The notes under the pieces are model-generated. The model was given only the letters and a program-made list of their open reading frames with translations. It made no database searches and was not told the DNA's origin. A program made the translations under genes and the position numbers. This document shows positions 22,985 to 33,637 of a stretch of 64,000 nucleotides of DNA, piece after piece (positions within the stretch are counted from its first letter, which is position 1; each line of letters begins with the position of its first letter). This DNA comes from Lichenostomus cassidix (taxonomy: Eukaryota; Chordata; Aves; Passeriformes; Meliphagidae). The stretch is taken from the NCBI GenBank assembly GCA_008360975.2, contig CM039203.1:310001-374000 (forward strand). Reading direction: 5' to 3'.

Positions 22985-25900
22985 TCACCGCAGGTGCAGG
23001 GTGAGAACCACGGTCACAATCACCCCCAGGAAGAGGACAAAGGGCAGCCAGGTCTTCACAAACCCCCCTATGCTGCAGGAGGGAAAACAGGAAAGGTTTA
23101 AATGTGAGAAATCAGCAGAGACAGAAGGATGGCAGAATAACTGGAGAAATCAGAGGGAGACATGCCTTTCTGACTGCCACCCTTTGCTGGCACTCCACAT
23201 CCTGGAGATTCAGTGTTAAAAACTGAGAGTCAATCAGGGCCACAATAAATGTATCACAAACAACAGGGCTAGAGTCTCCTTCCACCTTAAATTAAGTCAA
23301 AGACAAGCCCATTTCATACCTGCACAGACAGCAATGGCGACATAACTCCACAAAAAATGAAACCCTACTACCACGGGGCTCATTATTCCAACTGCTGGTG
23401 GATTTAACCAAGACAGCAGGAGCTGCCCTTGCCCAAAAGCTGGTAAAGAAGCTGTTCCAGGACAGGGAAGACCCAAAAGAAATGGAGTTTTATGCAGGGC
23501 AGTCCTCAGAGAATCTCCTCTTCAGGCACAAGGAGCTGAAATGGAGATTCAAAACCCTTCCCTTAAGGAAAGCTCGGGGTTTCCCTCCCCACTCCAGCTG
23601 GAAACTCCACAGCAGCTGGAAATTGGACTAGTTTTTATGTAAACAAGATTCAAGAGAGGGGAGAGAAACCAGTAATCCTTGGAGAGAAGCCATCCTGTGA
23701 CCTTATGTTCTGACCTAACCCAGCCAGAAGACAACATGAAGTGAGATTTGCTTTAGCCAGCATTTCCCAAATTCCAGGCGCTCCAAATTAGCAGCCAGAA
23801 ACAGTATTTTGGGAGCAGCATTTAGTGCAACCAGCAAGCATTCCTGGTTCTCTTGCTGAGCACAGGCAGTGACAGCACCACCCACCAGCAACACACCCAC
23901 GGCTTGGGGGATGTTTCTCCCTTCTCCACAGGACAGCAGGATGCTCCAGAGGGCTCAAGATAAGGAAAGAGCCCCTCTTGCTGCCAAATCCAGGCTGTCC
24001 CTCGGCTCACCTGACGTATTTCCCATAGAGGAGTGTGAAGAAGCACAGTTTCACCATGTTCCAGGAGGTGCTGTTGTCGTACCTCATCAAGTTTAAGGCC
24101 AGAGCCACGTGGGAATGACAGTTGTCACAGCAAAGGTTGTGCTGGAACACAAGAAGGGATGAGAAATGCTGTCCCTGAGGTTCCCCAGTCCTGGTGGAAA
24201 GCCAAAGGTTCCACTCCCGTGGAGAGGAGCCAAACACTGGGGAGGTATCCCTTCAAACCACTGCCGAGATCTGGAATCACAGAATGGTTTGGGTTGGATG
24301 GACTTTGAAGCCCCTGGCTCCAACCTGGCCTTGAACACTTCCAGGGATGAGGCATCCAGAACCTCTCTGGGAACTCCCTGGAGCCTCTGGGGAGATATTC
24401 CCTCCCTCCCTCCCTCCCTCCCACGCAGTGAGCAGCTGTACCATGCGGTGCTTGTACTCCTCGGACGCGTCGTGCACGGCTGTGTCCCAGGCGTTGGGAC
24501 CAGTGGCATACACCTTGCTGGGATCCAGTTTCCAGTACCTGGAAGCACGAGAACAGTTTCCTTTACATTGTTCTACTGGTGTACCTTCCCCGCTGCTTGC
24601 TCCTCCCAGCAGGATGACTGTGGAGTGGAATCACAGTCTCCTGAGGTGGAAGTGACCCACGGGGATCATCGAGTCCAACTCCTGGCCCTGCACATGCTTA
24701 AAGGGCTTGGAGGAACCCAGTGCCTCTGGAATGCACGGAGCTCAGCCCCTGGAGACAAGCAGAGGCAGCAGAGAGGCTGCTCAGCACCCTCAGCACCCCA
24801 GAGAGAGAAATCAGAGCTCAGGGTCACAGCCCTGAACTGCTCCCATGTTCCAGAGGAACCTACTGGCCATTCCAAACACAAACCTAACCTGAGAGACACA
24901 AACCCAGGCCTTTCTCCTCCCCAAACCACTGACAGGATGTGAGTGACATCAGTTCATCAGCACAGCCAGGAGTGTTTACCCAGAGCACTTGTTAACATCA
25001 TCTTAGAATGCCTTAGCCTTTTCCTCTCCTTTTCTCTAACAAAGGCTCCACAAAGCTCCAGTTATTAACACCACCACATTGCCGTCACGCTGCTAAAAAG
25101 ATTTAATTTAATGTGGTTTCCTGAAAAGCAGAGACACAGTGGCCACCAACATGACTTAGGGCAGCTGAGCACCAGGAAAAGCAATGTCACAGCATGTCTG
25201 TCCCCAGGAATTGCAGGGCAGTTGGTCAGTTTAATACAAACAAGCAGCACTTACTTCACTGGTTTTCCAAACGCCATGTTGTCTTCCTACAAATGAAAGG
25301 AAAAATGTCTCAGGAGTTTGAAATCCCTCCTAGTGCGATATTCATGGATCTGCTGGTGGTCTCACAGGTGGGTGGCTGAGTGATCCAGCTGCCCCAGACA
25401 CCAACCCCGGGTGTGCCTGGCTTTGGATTCCTGTTGTTTCCATACTCCTGATCTGGGCAAGGGCATCTTTATACTCCACACACAGTGACATCATCTACCT
25501 ACAAGTGCCTTTTTTTTTTTTTTCAAGTGTGAATATTTTGTTAACTTTCATTTGTAATTACGAATGAAATACGTAATTACGAAATTCAATCGTAAATGTC
25601 CTAGTTTATTAGGAGCATTAATTACCCCAAATTAAAACTCTCTTTACTTTCAGAATCCTCAGGACTCCCAGCAGTTTGAGATCTGGCACACACCTGGATG
25701 CTGAGCAGCACAACAGAAACAGCCATGCTGAGAAAGCTGAAGGCACTTCTGCTACTGAGAATTAAAAGAATTTAAGTCTAAAACTCCTAATTTAGAGTCA
25801 GGAATACAAGATTTTTTCCCCTTCTGCTCACCAAACCAGCCATTATTTATCAGACCCCCAAACGAGCTCCACTGGAGCAGCCCAAAGAGCAACAGCAATG

Positions 25901-28069
25901 ATCCCTGATTCTTAAAAATACTTAAAGCTGTTATTTTGAGCTGGAGAAGGCAGGGCTGGCTCAGAAGTCACCAAAGCAGGGGAGAAGCAGAGGAAGCAGG
26001 AATTCTGCTCCTGCACCTGGATCCAGATCTACTTACGGAGACAAAGTAGGGCCCTGCGAAGTCGCGGATGACTCCGGTGGAGGTGCAGATCCCCATGTGG
26101 CCGATGATCGGGAACAGCCACCTGCCAAGGCAACAGGGGACACTCAGCAGGGAGAGCTGTCCCTGGGCACAGCGAGGGCTCCAGAGAGCACAGGCAACCT
26201 GGGAGACACGGCTGGGAGGGGAGAGCGTGGGAGACAAAGCCAGGCAAAGGCTGGAAAAGATGCAGAAAAGCAGGGAAAACACCCAGAGAACATCCCCAGC
26301 TGTGCTGGCAGCAGGGCTGGAGGAGAGCACCACACTCCAAAGCGTCCTGCACACATCCTGGGCAGGGAAGGGTGAGCCCTGGTCTCCCTGACAAACCCCT
26401 TTGAGCAGCCAAGCACAAAGATTAGATCCTGGAGAACTGCCTTGGGATAAAACCGGACTTTCCACTCCAGCAACCAAAAATGAGGTCACCCTGCCCACCT
26501 TCCCATCACGCTGCAGCTTTCCACAGCAACCTAGATTTAAGCTCTCCAGACAGAAAAGAGAGTTCCCGGCTCTAGGGAGAGCATTCACTCCCATAAATGA
26601 TCCCATTGTTTCAAAGACCTTCTCCCTGATGGATATTTACAGCCCCAGGGAGCAGCAGACCTATATCCCAACTCCCCTTCCATCATCAGACCTATATCCC
26701 AGCACCCTTCCATCTTTATCACATAGAAGTAAATACTCCAGGTCACATTCCAGCTCTCTCCCAAATTCTCCAGCCTCCTCAGATTTACTGCTCTCCCCCT
26801 CTCTTCCCGAGGGACTGGGTGACTCTTCAGCACTCCCAGCTGGGGTTAGGAATGATAAAAAGCTCTGGAAAACCCTCCAGGAAAAGGCTGAGGTGAAAAT
26901 CTTAAGCAATCAAAAAAGAAAAGAGATAAAAGAGACGGCAGGAGGGGAAGTGCAGCCTCTCCTGGGCAAGGAGAGCTCCGGGCAGTTCCCGATCCTGGCA
27001 CACCCCACACCACATCTTCTACCTGACTTTGAGCCCCGGCTCAGTAAACATCACCTGATGGGAACCCGAGGGGAAGAGGAAGGTGGAAAAACAAGCCTTG
27101 CTGCGCCCAGACAACCCCCACAGCCACAGCCACAGCTTTCCACGTTCCCACGACCAAAGGAAAACTCCCAAGTTCTCCCTGGAGCCTGCCCACACTTGGC
27201 TGGCGAGCCTGGGAAGGCAAATCTAGTCCCAACCCATAAAAAGCAACGCACCGAGACTCCCCTGGGGGCACGGGGTGGTCCCAGATCCCCGCGGCCCAAA
27301 CCTTTGCTCCAAAAAAGCCTTCCCACGTTCCCCTGGAGCCCTCCACTCCCGCTCCTGCAAGGACAAGCCCGTTCAGCACCGAGCCTTCCCCCCAGCCGCC
27401 CCGGCTCCGAGAATGAGCTCCTCCCAGGGACAGGGACAGGGACAGCGACCCGCGGCAGCCGAGCAGCCCGGGAAGGACAGAGGGGGCGGGAAGGGCAAGG
27501 AGGAACCCGGGAAGGGAGAAGGGAGCCGGGAATGGCGAGGGAGCCCCGAGGAGAACGGGGTGGGGGACAAGGGAGAGGCAACGGGAATCCGGGAGGGGCG
27601 AGCTCGGGGATCCAAGGGAAGCGAGATGGGGCCGGGAGGGCGAGAGGAGATCCCGGGAGGAGAGGGAGCCTGGAAGCGGCGAAGGGAGAACCCGGGAAGG
27701 GCAAGTGGGGAAGCCGGGAGAGATCCCGACAGAGGCGAGGGGGAACGCGGGAGGGGCGAGGGGCCCCGAGAGAAGCGGGGAGGGTTTCCGGACAGGTGAG
27801 AGGAGAAGGAGGGATGTTCCCGGACAGGTGAGAGGAGAAGGAGGGATGTTCCCGGACAGGTGAGAGCAGCCCCGGCGGAGGCCAGGGGGTCCCGACCCGG
27901 TTCCTGCCCCGCCGCGCCGCCCGCTCCCGGTGCGCCCCGAGCGCCGCGCTCACGTCAGGACGGGGATTGGGGTCCACACCACGCAGTGCGGGAAGCGCCC
28001 GCGCTCCGCGTCCGGCGCGGCGCTGCCGCCGCCATTGAACTGCTTCATCCCGGGCTCCGCCGCCGCCAT
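22985..28069 (-). CDS. TMEM222: transmembrane protein 222 (RTE1/DUF778 family)
   Basis: Six coding exons on the minus strand: 27954-28069, 26037-26121, 25255-25286, 24442-24538, 24011-24141 and 22985-23072. GT-AG borders throughout; phases close to 549 nt (182 aa). The family core is unmistakable: FPHCVVWTPIPVLTW, then PIIGHMGICTSTGVIRDFAG, then DPSKVYATGPNAWDTAVHDA, then HNLCCDNCHSHVALALN. A C-terminal membrane helix at about 162-178 ends in LHLR. The family includes plant RTE1, an ER/Golgi protein that promotes ethylene-receptor function. In animals the role is poorly defined, although human TMEM222 is linked to a neurodevelopmental disorder. The N-terminus is about 26 residues shorter than human, as only one ATG is available: the in-frame codon at 28130-28132 is TTG, not ATG. 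Exon 3 is a 32-nt microexon. Promoter with two ETS sites just upstream. Confidence 0.95.
24274..24398 (-). mobile_element. CR1 LINE 3'-end fragment
   Basis: In TMEM222 intron 4. Reads AATCACAGAATGGTTTGGG, then a CCTGGCCTTGAACACTTCC block: the reverse complement of a CR1 3' terminus. Followed by a (CTCC)n microsatellite at about 24402-24423. Confidence 0.8.
24402..24423. repeat. (CCCT)n microsatellite
   Basis: Five to six CCCT/CTCC units next to the CR1 fragment in TMEM222 intron 4, close to the donor of exon 4. Confidence 0.85.
24628..24735 (-). mobile_element. CR1 LINE 3'-end fragment
   Basis: In TMEM222 intron 3. Contains GGGGATCATCGAGTCCAACT followed by CCTGGCCCTGCACA, the hallmark of a different CR1 subfamily from the copy at 24274. 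Antisense to the plus strand. Confidence 0.75.
25546..25581. repeat. imperfect palindromes around GTAATTAC in TMEM222 intron 2
   Basis: A 24-bp palindrome with a single mismatched pair (25546-25569), centred on TAATTA, is followed by a perfect 10-bp palindrome CGTAATTACG (25572-25581). GTAATTAC occurs at 25554-25561 and 25573-25580. Confidence 0.75.
27786..27870 (+). repeat. 32-bp tandem repeat carrying CAGGTGAG
   Basis: Two full copies plus a partial of a 32-bp unit, with CCGGACAGGTGAGAG starting at 27788, 27820 and 27852. Each copy carries a consensus 5' splice donor on the plus strand. It lies in TMEM222 intron 1, within a purine-rich plus strand (about 27420-27860). Confidence 0.85.
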
Positions 28070-28090
28070 GCCCGGGGCGCGCCCGCAGCG

Positions 28091-28122
28091 CGTCACTTCC
28101 GGCGGGACGAGCGCGCTTCCGG
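28091..28122 (-). promoter_or_regulatory. TMEM222: TMEM222 promoter with paired ETS sites
   Basis: Two CTTCCGG elements (28096-28102 and 28116-28122) read CCGGAAG on the sense strand, the first as CCGGAAGTGACGC, an ETS-CRE-like composite. They lie 27-53 bases upstream of the ATG in CpG-rich DNA, the usual housekeeping arrangement in which the ETS site sits at the start of transcription. Confidence 0.6.
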
Positions 28123-28124
28123 CA

Positions 28125-28470
28125 ACGGGCAACGAACGGGCAGCGCGGGCAACGAACGGGAATGGGAATGGGAACGGGGATAGGGAACGGGGATAGGGAA
28201 CGGGGACGGGAATGGGAACGGGGATAGGGAACGGGAATGGGATAGGGAACGGGGATAGGGAACGGGAATGGGAATGGGAACGGGAACGGGGATAGGGATA
28301 GGGAGAGAACCGGGAACGGGGATAGGGAACGGGAATGGAGCGGGATAGGAACCGGGAACGGGAACGGGATGGGGATAGGGAACGGGGATAGGGAGAGAAC
28401 CGGGAACAGGATAGGGAACGGGAATGGAGCGGGATAGGAACCGGGAACTAAACCGGAGCGGGAACGGCAC
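28125..28470 (+). repeat. G-rich array of GGGAAC/GGGAAT/GGGATA units
   Basis: More than 300 bp of head-to-tail GGGAAC, GGGAAT and GGGGATA hexamer/heptamer units, with larger duplicated blocks such as GGGAATGGAGCGGGATAGGA occurring twice (near 28330 and 28420). It abuts the TMEM222 promoter. With four or more G-triplets per 25 bases throughout, it could fold as G-quadruplexes on the plus strand. Confidence 0.9.
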
Positions 28471-29790
28471 CGAGCCCGGGCCCAGCGGCCCCTGCTCCGG
28501 GCCTGCACCTCCGCCAGGGAGCGGCACGCCCAGCCCCGGCCGGACCCCAAGCCCCGGGCTCAGCACCCCCAGCCCCGGTGTGGCCCCAAATCCCGCTCGG
28601 GATCCCCGCCAGAAGGCAGGCAGGTCCCGGTACCGGTCCCTGTCCCTCCCGGCAGCTCCCTTCCCTCTCGCCCCGCCGTGCGAAGCCACCACGGCCTCGC
28701 CCCTGTCCCCTGCCCGAGGGCAGCGGCTGGAGGAGCTCCTGTGAAACCCCTGGGAGCAGCAACAACCATCCCACGGAGCCTCCCGGGACAGGGGAGAAAC
28801 CGCCAGAGCAGCAACAGCATTTACAGAGGGAGAACCAGGCTAGAAAAATAACAATCACTTTATTGGGAAGTTAAATTCAAACTACACGAGGAAGCTGGAG
28901 AAATGTGTTTATTCCAGATTTCCATCCACCACAACACGCTCGGAACACGGAGTGAGACCCACGGGCCTGGAGGGAAGCACAGGGAGGTCAGGGCTGCCCA
29001 GCCCAGCCCAGCACGGGGATGTTCTGCCCCAGGGGTGCAGGAGAACAGCCAGCCTCCACCGTCCAGCCTCCACATCCTTCCATGTTTTCCCTGGAAGCTG
29101 CTCATTTCCTCCTCACCCTGAGGCCATAGCAGCGTTTCCCGTCAAGGCATGGAGTGGCCAAGGCTCTGCAGGACAGCCTGTGGTGTCACACTGCCGTGCC
29201 AAGGGGGTTGGGAACAAAAACAAACAGTCTTGGCCCTTTCCTGTACTTGGGCTCCTCCTCTGCAATGCCAAGCCAAGGTGGCCTTGGATTTTGGGATTAA
29301 CAAACCCCATTCCCAACACTCATCACAAACTTACAGCTCCCACTTTTTACCGATATTCCTCCACTCAAGACATCTCCCTGTCCTGCTTTCCCTTCCCTGC
29401 CTTTTCCCACTCGTTAGGCTGAGTCCAGCCTTGCACCCCTCGGATGTTCTCCATTCCATGACAGAACAGCACTTAAACACTGAGCTTTAGACTCGTGAGG
29501 CTTCCAGGGGAAAGCCCAGGAGAGGTGTGACCTCTGCCCACCTCGGAGGGGACACCATTTGGTGTCCTCCCATTTGGAGGGACACTGTGGCAGCAGAAAA
29601 TGTCACTGAAGTCTCATGTCAAGGTGGCCTCTCCCGCCTCGAGCCACAGCAACTCCCCCTGAGCACTCAGCTGTCAACAGAAGTAGCTCAGTAACACCCA
29701 ACACATTTTTTCACCTCTACCAAACCCTCAAGACTTTATGTAACATCCCACCTGATTTCCTAGCCTAGACCATGCTTTAGGAAAGCCTTT
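28471..29790. other. intergenic with two minus-strand poly(A) signals
   Basis: No protein-like exon was recognised. Minus-strand AATAAA occurs at 28859-28864 and 28908-28913, the first followed by a U-rich element. See the separate entry and finding. Confidence 0.5.
28859..28913 (-). terminator. tandem AATAAA poly(A) signals, gene unassigned
   Basis: Two TTTATT on the plus strand (28859-28864, 28908-28913), the downstream one followed on the minus strand by GATTGTTATTTTTCT. No minus-strand gene is recognised immediately upstream. It could be the end of an extended WDTC1 3' UTR or of an unannotated noncoding transcript. Confidence 0.35.
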
Positions 29791-29794
29791 CCAA

Positions 29795-30080
29795 GAGGGA
29801 AATATCTCCAAGGCGGTGCCAGAGTCTGTTCAGTGGTGCTCAGAGACAGGATGAGGAGCAATGGCCATAAAATAAAACACAACTAAATGAGGAAGAACTT
29901 CTTTCCATGAGGGTTGCAGACCACTGGCACAGCTGTCCAGGGAGGGTGTGGAGTCTCCCTCTCTGGAGACATCCCAAACCACCCAGACATGCTCCTGTGT
30001 CACCTGCCCTGCCCTGGCAGGGGGTTGGACTGGATGATCTCCAGAGGTTCCTTGCAACCCTAAAATTCCATGATCCTGTG
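29795..30080 (+). mobile_element. CR1 LINE 3'-end fragment
   Basis: Plus-oriented. Contains GAGGAAGAACTTCTTTCC, the CR1 block GGGGGTTGGACTGGATGATC and the terminal CCTAAAATTCCATGATCCTG, the CR1 3' end. Confidence 0.9.
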
Positions 30081-30324
30081 AAAGCTGCTCCAGGGATGTC
30101 AGGATGGACCCACAGCCCTCTGCCTGCAGCTCATGTGGATCTGCACGGGCACAGTCCCTGCAGGACCTGTCACTGTGCCAGGAGCTGAGCAACAGCCTCT
30201 TGTCACACTCCTCAGGGTCTGATGGGAAAGGAATTCACAAAATAGTCTCCAAAAGAGAGAAAGCTGAGGAAATCAAACACTGTTGAGAGTGAAGCCATGG
30301 CTGGTGCTTTGGTTTCTGACTTCC

Positions 30325-30575
30325 TCTTTTAGGACAAAGAGTAATGGGTACAAATTGAAAGAGAGGAAATTGAGGTTGGATAATAGGAAGAAATCTTCCC
30401 CTGTGAGGATGGTGAGGCTCTGGCACAGGTTGCCCAGAGAAGCTGTGGCTGCCCCATCCCTGGAAGTGTCCAAGATCAGGGTGAACAGGGCTTGGAGCAA
30501 CCAAGGGAAGGTGTCCCTGCACAGAGCAGGGGCTGGAATGAGATGCTCTTTAAGTTCCCTATATTCTATGATTCC
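30325..30575 (+). mobile_element. CR1 LINE 3'-end fragment
   Basis: Plus-oriented. Shows GGATAATAGGAAGAAATCTT, GGTTGCCCAGAGAAGCTGTG and the terminal ATTCTATGATTCC. A different subfamily from the copy 250 bp to its left; the two are in tandem orientation. Confidence 0.9.
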
Positions 30576-33500
30576 ATTTTGGCACTTGGGAGGGAAGATG
30601 CACACAAAGGTTGTGTTTCAGTGAACACATTTTGTTCAAGAAAGAAAAAAATCCTGGCATTGATCTGCTCCAGGCCAACATAAATATCAGAGATTGTGAA
30701 AAAGCCATGAATGGGGGCCAATGTTCACATCAGCTAATGTGGTCCTGGCACGTTTGTCGGATTAGGCAATGGATTTGCTCTTCCTGCTCGTGGCTGGGAG
30801 GCTGCTAAGCAGGATATCACCAGGGACCAGCTCCTTGGCAAAGCCACGCAGCAGGGACAACACTGACAGCCTCAGCAGGACGTGTCCCTGCAGTGCCACC
30901 TCCTGCCTGGGCAAGGGGCAGTTCAGACACTTCACTCCCTCGTAAACCAAGTGCAGGAAGGCAAACCCAGCTGCTGGAGCTCGGGAAGAACACAGCTTTC
31001 CCCAGGCTGGATTAAAAAAAAATAATTAAAACCAAAATCAATAGAGCACTGGTTTGCTGTGCAGCTCTTTGTGTCTGTCAGGGAAGCAGAAGGGCTCTCC
31101 AGCCCCGGCAGAGCACGGCTGAGCTGGAGCTGACAGCAGGGTCTTCCTAGTGACAACTGGAAAGCTGCTGCTGTTGTGCTGCTATTGATCTAAGCAGAAT
31201 ACAAAACACCTGAAGTCAGCAGGGAAAAATAGCTGCAGTTGGAAAAGGAACTGTGGGGGGGAGAACAGGGAGGGGAGAGCAGGTAAGAAGTTCTCCATGC
31301 ATAAAATTAAAGGCCAGGGTTTTATTGCAGCTCTCTTGCCTGACTACAGCACTGGATCGATGTGCAGAACAGGAATGGTGCCATCATTGTTTGTGCAAGC
31401 TCTCGTTTGAGGAGAAACAAAAGGCTTTGCCAGGGACTCGCCACCAATGGCTCCTCTGCCTCCCCTCAGCCAGAACACCCTCAGGACAACAGGGACATGT
31501 CGCTGCTCCCTGCAGGTGCCAGCGTGTCCCTCGGAGCCTGTGACCCAGGGCCTTCCTGGGGGCAGAGGATGGAGCACTGTGGGTATTCCAGCACAGCCTG
31601 GAGCTCAGCCCGGCCGGGATTTGGGTACCTCCCGTTCCCAGGCTGGCTCAGGGCAGAGCTGGAAGCAGCAGGCGCCCAGCCAGCTCCTGTTCAGCAGCGC
31701 TTCCTTGGGAACCTTCCCTGTTGTGACAGCTCGAACATCAGAGGGACTGCCAGAACCAAAGCACTCCAGGAGGAGATCCCCTCCCCCTCCTGACATTGAC
31801 AGCCGAGGCGGCAGCAGGAGCCGACTGGAAATGTCACCGAGGCTGGGCTGATGGAGGACACCAGCCCCGTGTCCTTCCCCGGCCCCGCAGCGGAGGCTGG
31901 GCTGCGGTTTTGTTGTTGCCCTGCTCTGCTCTGTGCAGCCTGAGAGCCTCTCCTGGCTCAGGGAGAGCCACAAAGGTCCCTCGGGTCCCTCTGCTGGTGC
32001 CACTCACACACCCAGAGGACACGCCAGGCTCAGCCACCCTCCCCAAACGTGGCCCTGAGCCACCTCAGCCTTCAGCTCCAACCTCCGAGGCTGTTCTCTT
32101 TCCCTAGCACTGGGAAGCTGCATTTCCTCCTCCAGCTCTCCCTCTCCATCTGACAAAGCCAATCCACAGGACAACTTTCCTGGTTAAAGGAAAAGCCACC
32201 AGTTTCTCAGGGACAAGGGGCACAAGTGGAAGTGCTCCCAGAGCCAAGTGCTGGTCATGGTGATTTCTCAGCCATGAAATGCAGGACAAGCCACAGCTCC
32301 TCTCCAGGCCAGCCCTGAAGGGAGTCCCCATCAGACTCCTCTCCTGCAGCAGCAAGACCTGAACCAGCTAGAAGGTCTGAACTCCTCCAGCACCCACAGC
32401 ATGCAGATTCCCAACATTCTGATCCCATTTTGCTCAGACACAGGACCCATCTTGAGCCCTTTGCAGTTTTGTGGCTGGCACTGCCAACTGTTCCATCAGA
32501 GAAAACTGAATTTGTCAGTCAGGCTGCAACTGTTCCTCCCCCCACATCCCAGAGCATATCCCTCCTCTGCCTCCTCAACTCAATCCCCTCATCCAAATGA
32601 CAAATAAAACCCATTTTCTGGGTCCTTCTACCCATTTCCACCCACAATTCGAACACTCAGCTTCCAACCACTCACTCCAAGAGCTGACCCAATTAGCTGA
32701 TTGCCAATTCCAGCTATGGATGCTCATTGCTTTGTTACAGCAGAGCTGCCTTTTAAAGCAATAATTTATATCAGACAGGATTTGAAATGAAGAGGCCTCA
32801 AAAGACCTTCGGCTGAAAGGTGTCCAACAGGACTTTTTAAGAGAAGAGTTCAAATGAATTCTGAAAATAACAGCCTGGTTTTCCAACTCTCCCTTAAGAC
32901 CTGCAGCTTGGAGGGTGAGGAAATATTTGGGAGGTTTTGCAGCAGGAACCCAGAGGAAAAACTGAGTTGGCGAGATCCTTTAGCAAAGGCACATCTCTGG
33001 GTCCAAAGGCTGGTGTTGGACACAGCGTGTAAGGCAGGGAATGTGCTGCTGCTGACACAGGAACATCTCAGGAGGTCCCTCAGGAAGAGGGTGACTCAGG
33101 CAGGTGACCTTGGGTCTGCCGAGTCCCCAGGGCTCTTTCAGAGCAGCTACAAGGCAGGATGGGCTTGTGCATCCTTGTGCTTCCCCTCACCCACCTCTGC
33201 CTCCCGGGTTCAGCAGGGACCTCACCAGGATTTTACAGTTTTACTGTCTCCAGCAAAGCCCCCTCAGTCACAGGGACTGTTGGAACAGCTCTGCAGGATG
33301 TGCTTCCCTCCCCTCCTCCCAGGCAGCTGTTCCATCCCCACCCCAACACTGGCAGCTCCAAACCCTCGCTCCACTGACAGCTCTGAGTTCCCAAACCTGG
33401 ACAAATTAACTCAGTACTGACTCCGTGGCCACCACAGCTTATGGGCCACGTTTGGGGCTCCCCAGCCCCCTTCCCACTCAAATTTTTGGAGCCTCTATTG

Positions 33501-33610
33501 TCATGAAGCACAGACAGCACCCGGCCCAACCAGGCCACCCTCCACCCACGATCACAGAGCAGAAAGGTAGAACAAAGCCACGACGACCCCCAAACAAAAC
33601 GACACCAAGA
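30576..33610. other. intergenic between TMEM222 and WDTC1
   Basis: No exon of a recognisable gene was seen. It includes an A-rich stretch at about 31013-31040. The remaining open frames are short and not conserved-looking. Confidence 0.5.
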
Positions 33611-33631
33611 AAGAACTAGAACAAAGAATTG

Positions 33632-33637
33632 TTTAAT
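33632..33637 (-). terminator. WDTC1: candidate WDTC1 poly(A) signal (ATTAAA)
   Basis: TTTAAT on the plus strand reads ATTAAA on the minus strand and is followed on that strand by a GU-rich run (TTGGTGTCGTTTTGTTTGGG). This would give WDTC1 a 3' UTR of about 2.7 kb. No canonical AATAAA in the correct orientation was noticed nearer to the stop. Confidence 0.55.

Noticed and set aside
26657..26705. 31-bp direct duplication CAGACCTATATCCCA as a transposon target-site duplication
   Set aside because: The two copies are directly adjacent with nothing inserted between them, so it is a simple tandem duplication.
28069..28132. Extended N-terminus for TMEM222 beginning at 28132
   Set aside because: The codon at 28130-28132 is TTG on the minus strand. 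The first real ATG is at 28069 and sits just after the ETS promoter elements.
27051..28550. 499-codon minus-strand frame spanning TMEM222 exon 1
   Set aside because: It runs out of frame through TMEM222 exon 1 and is mostly PFPIPVP-type translation of the hexamer array, so it is a composition artefact.
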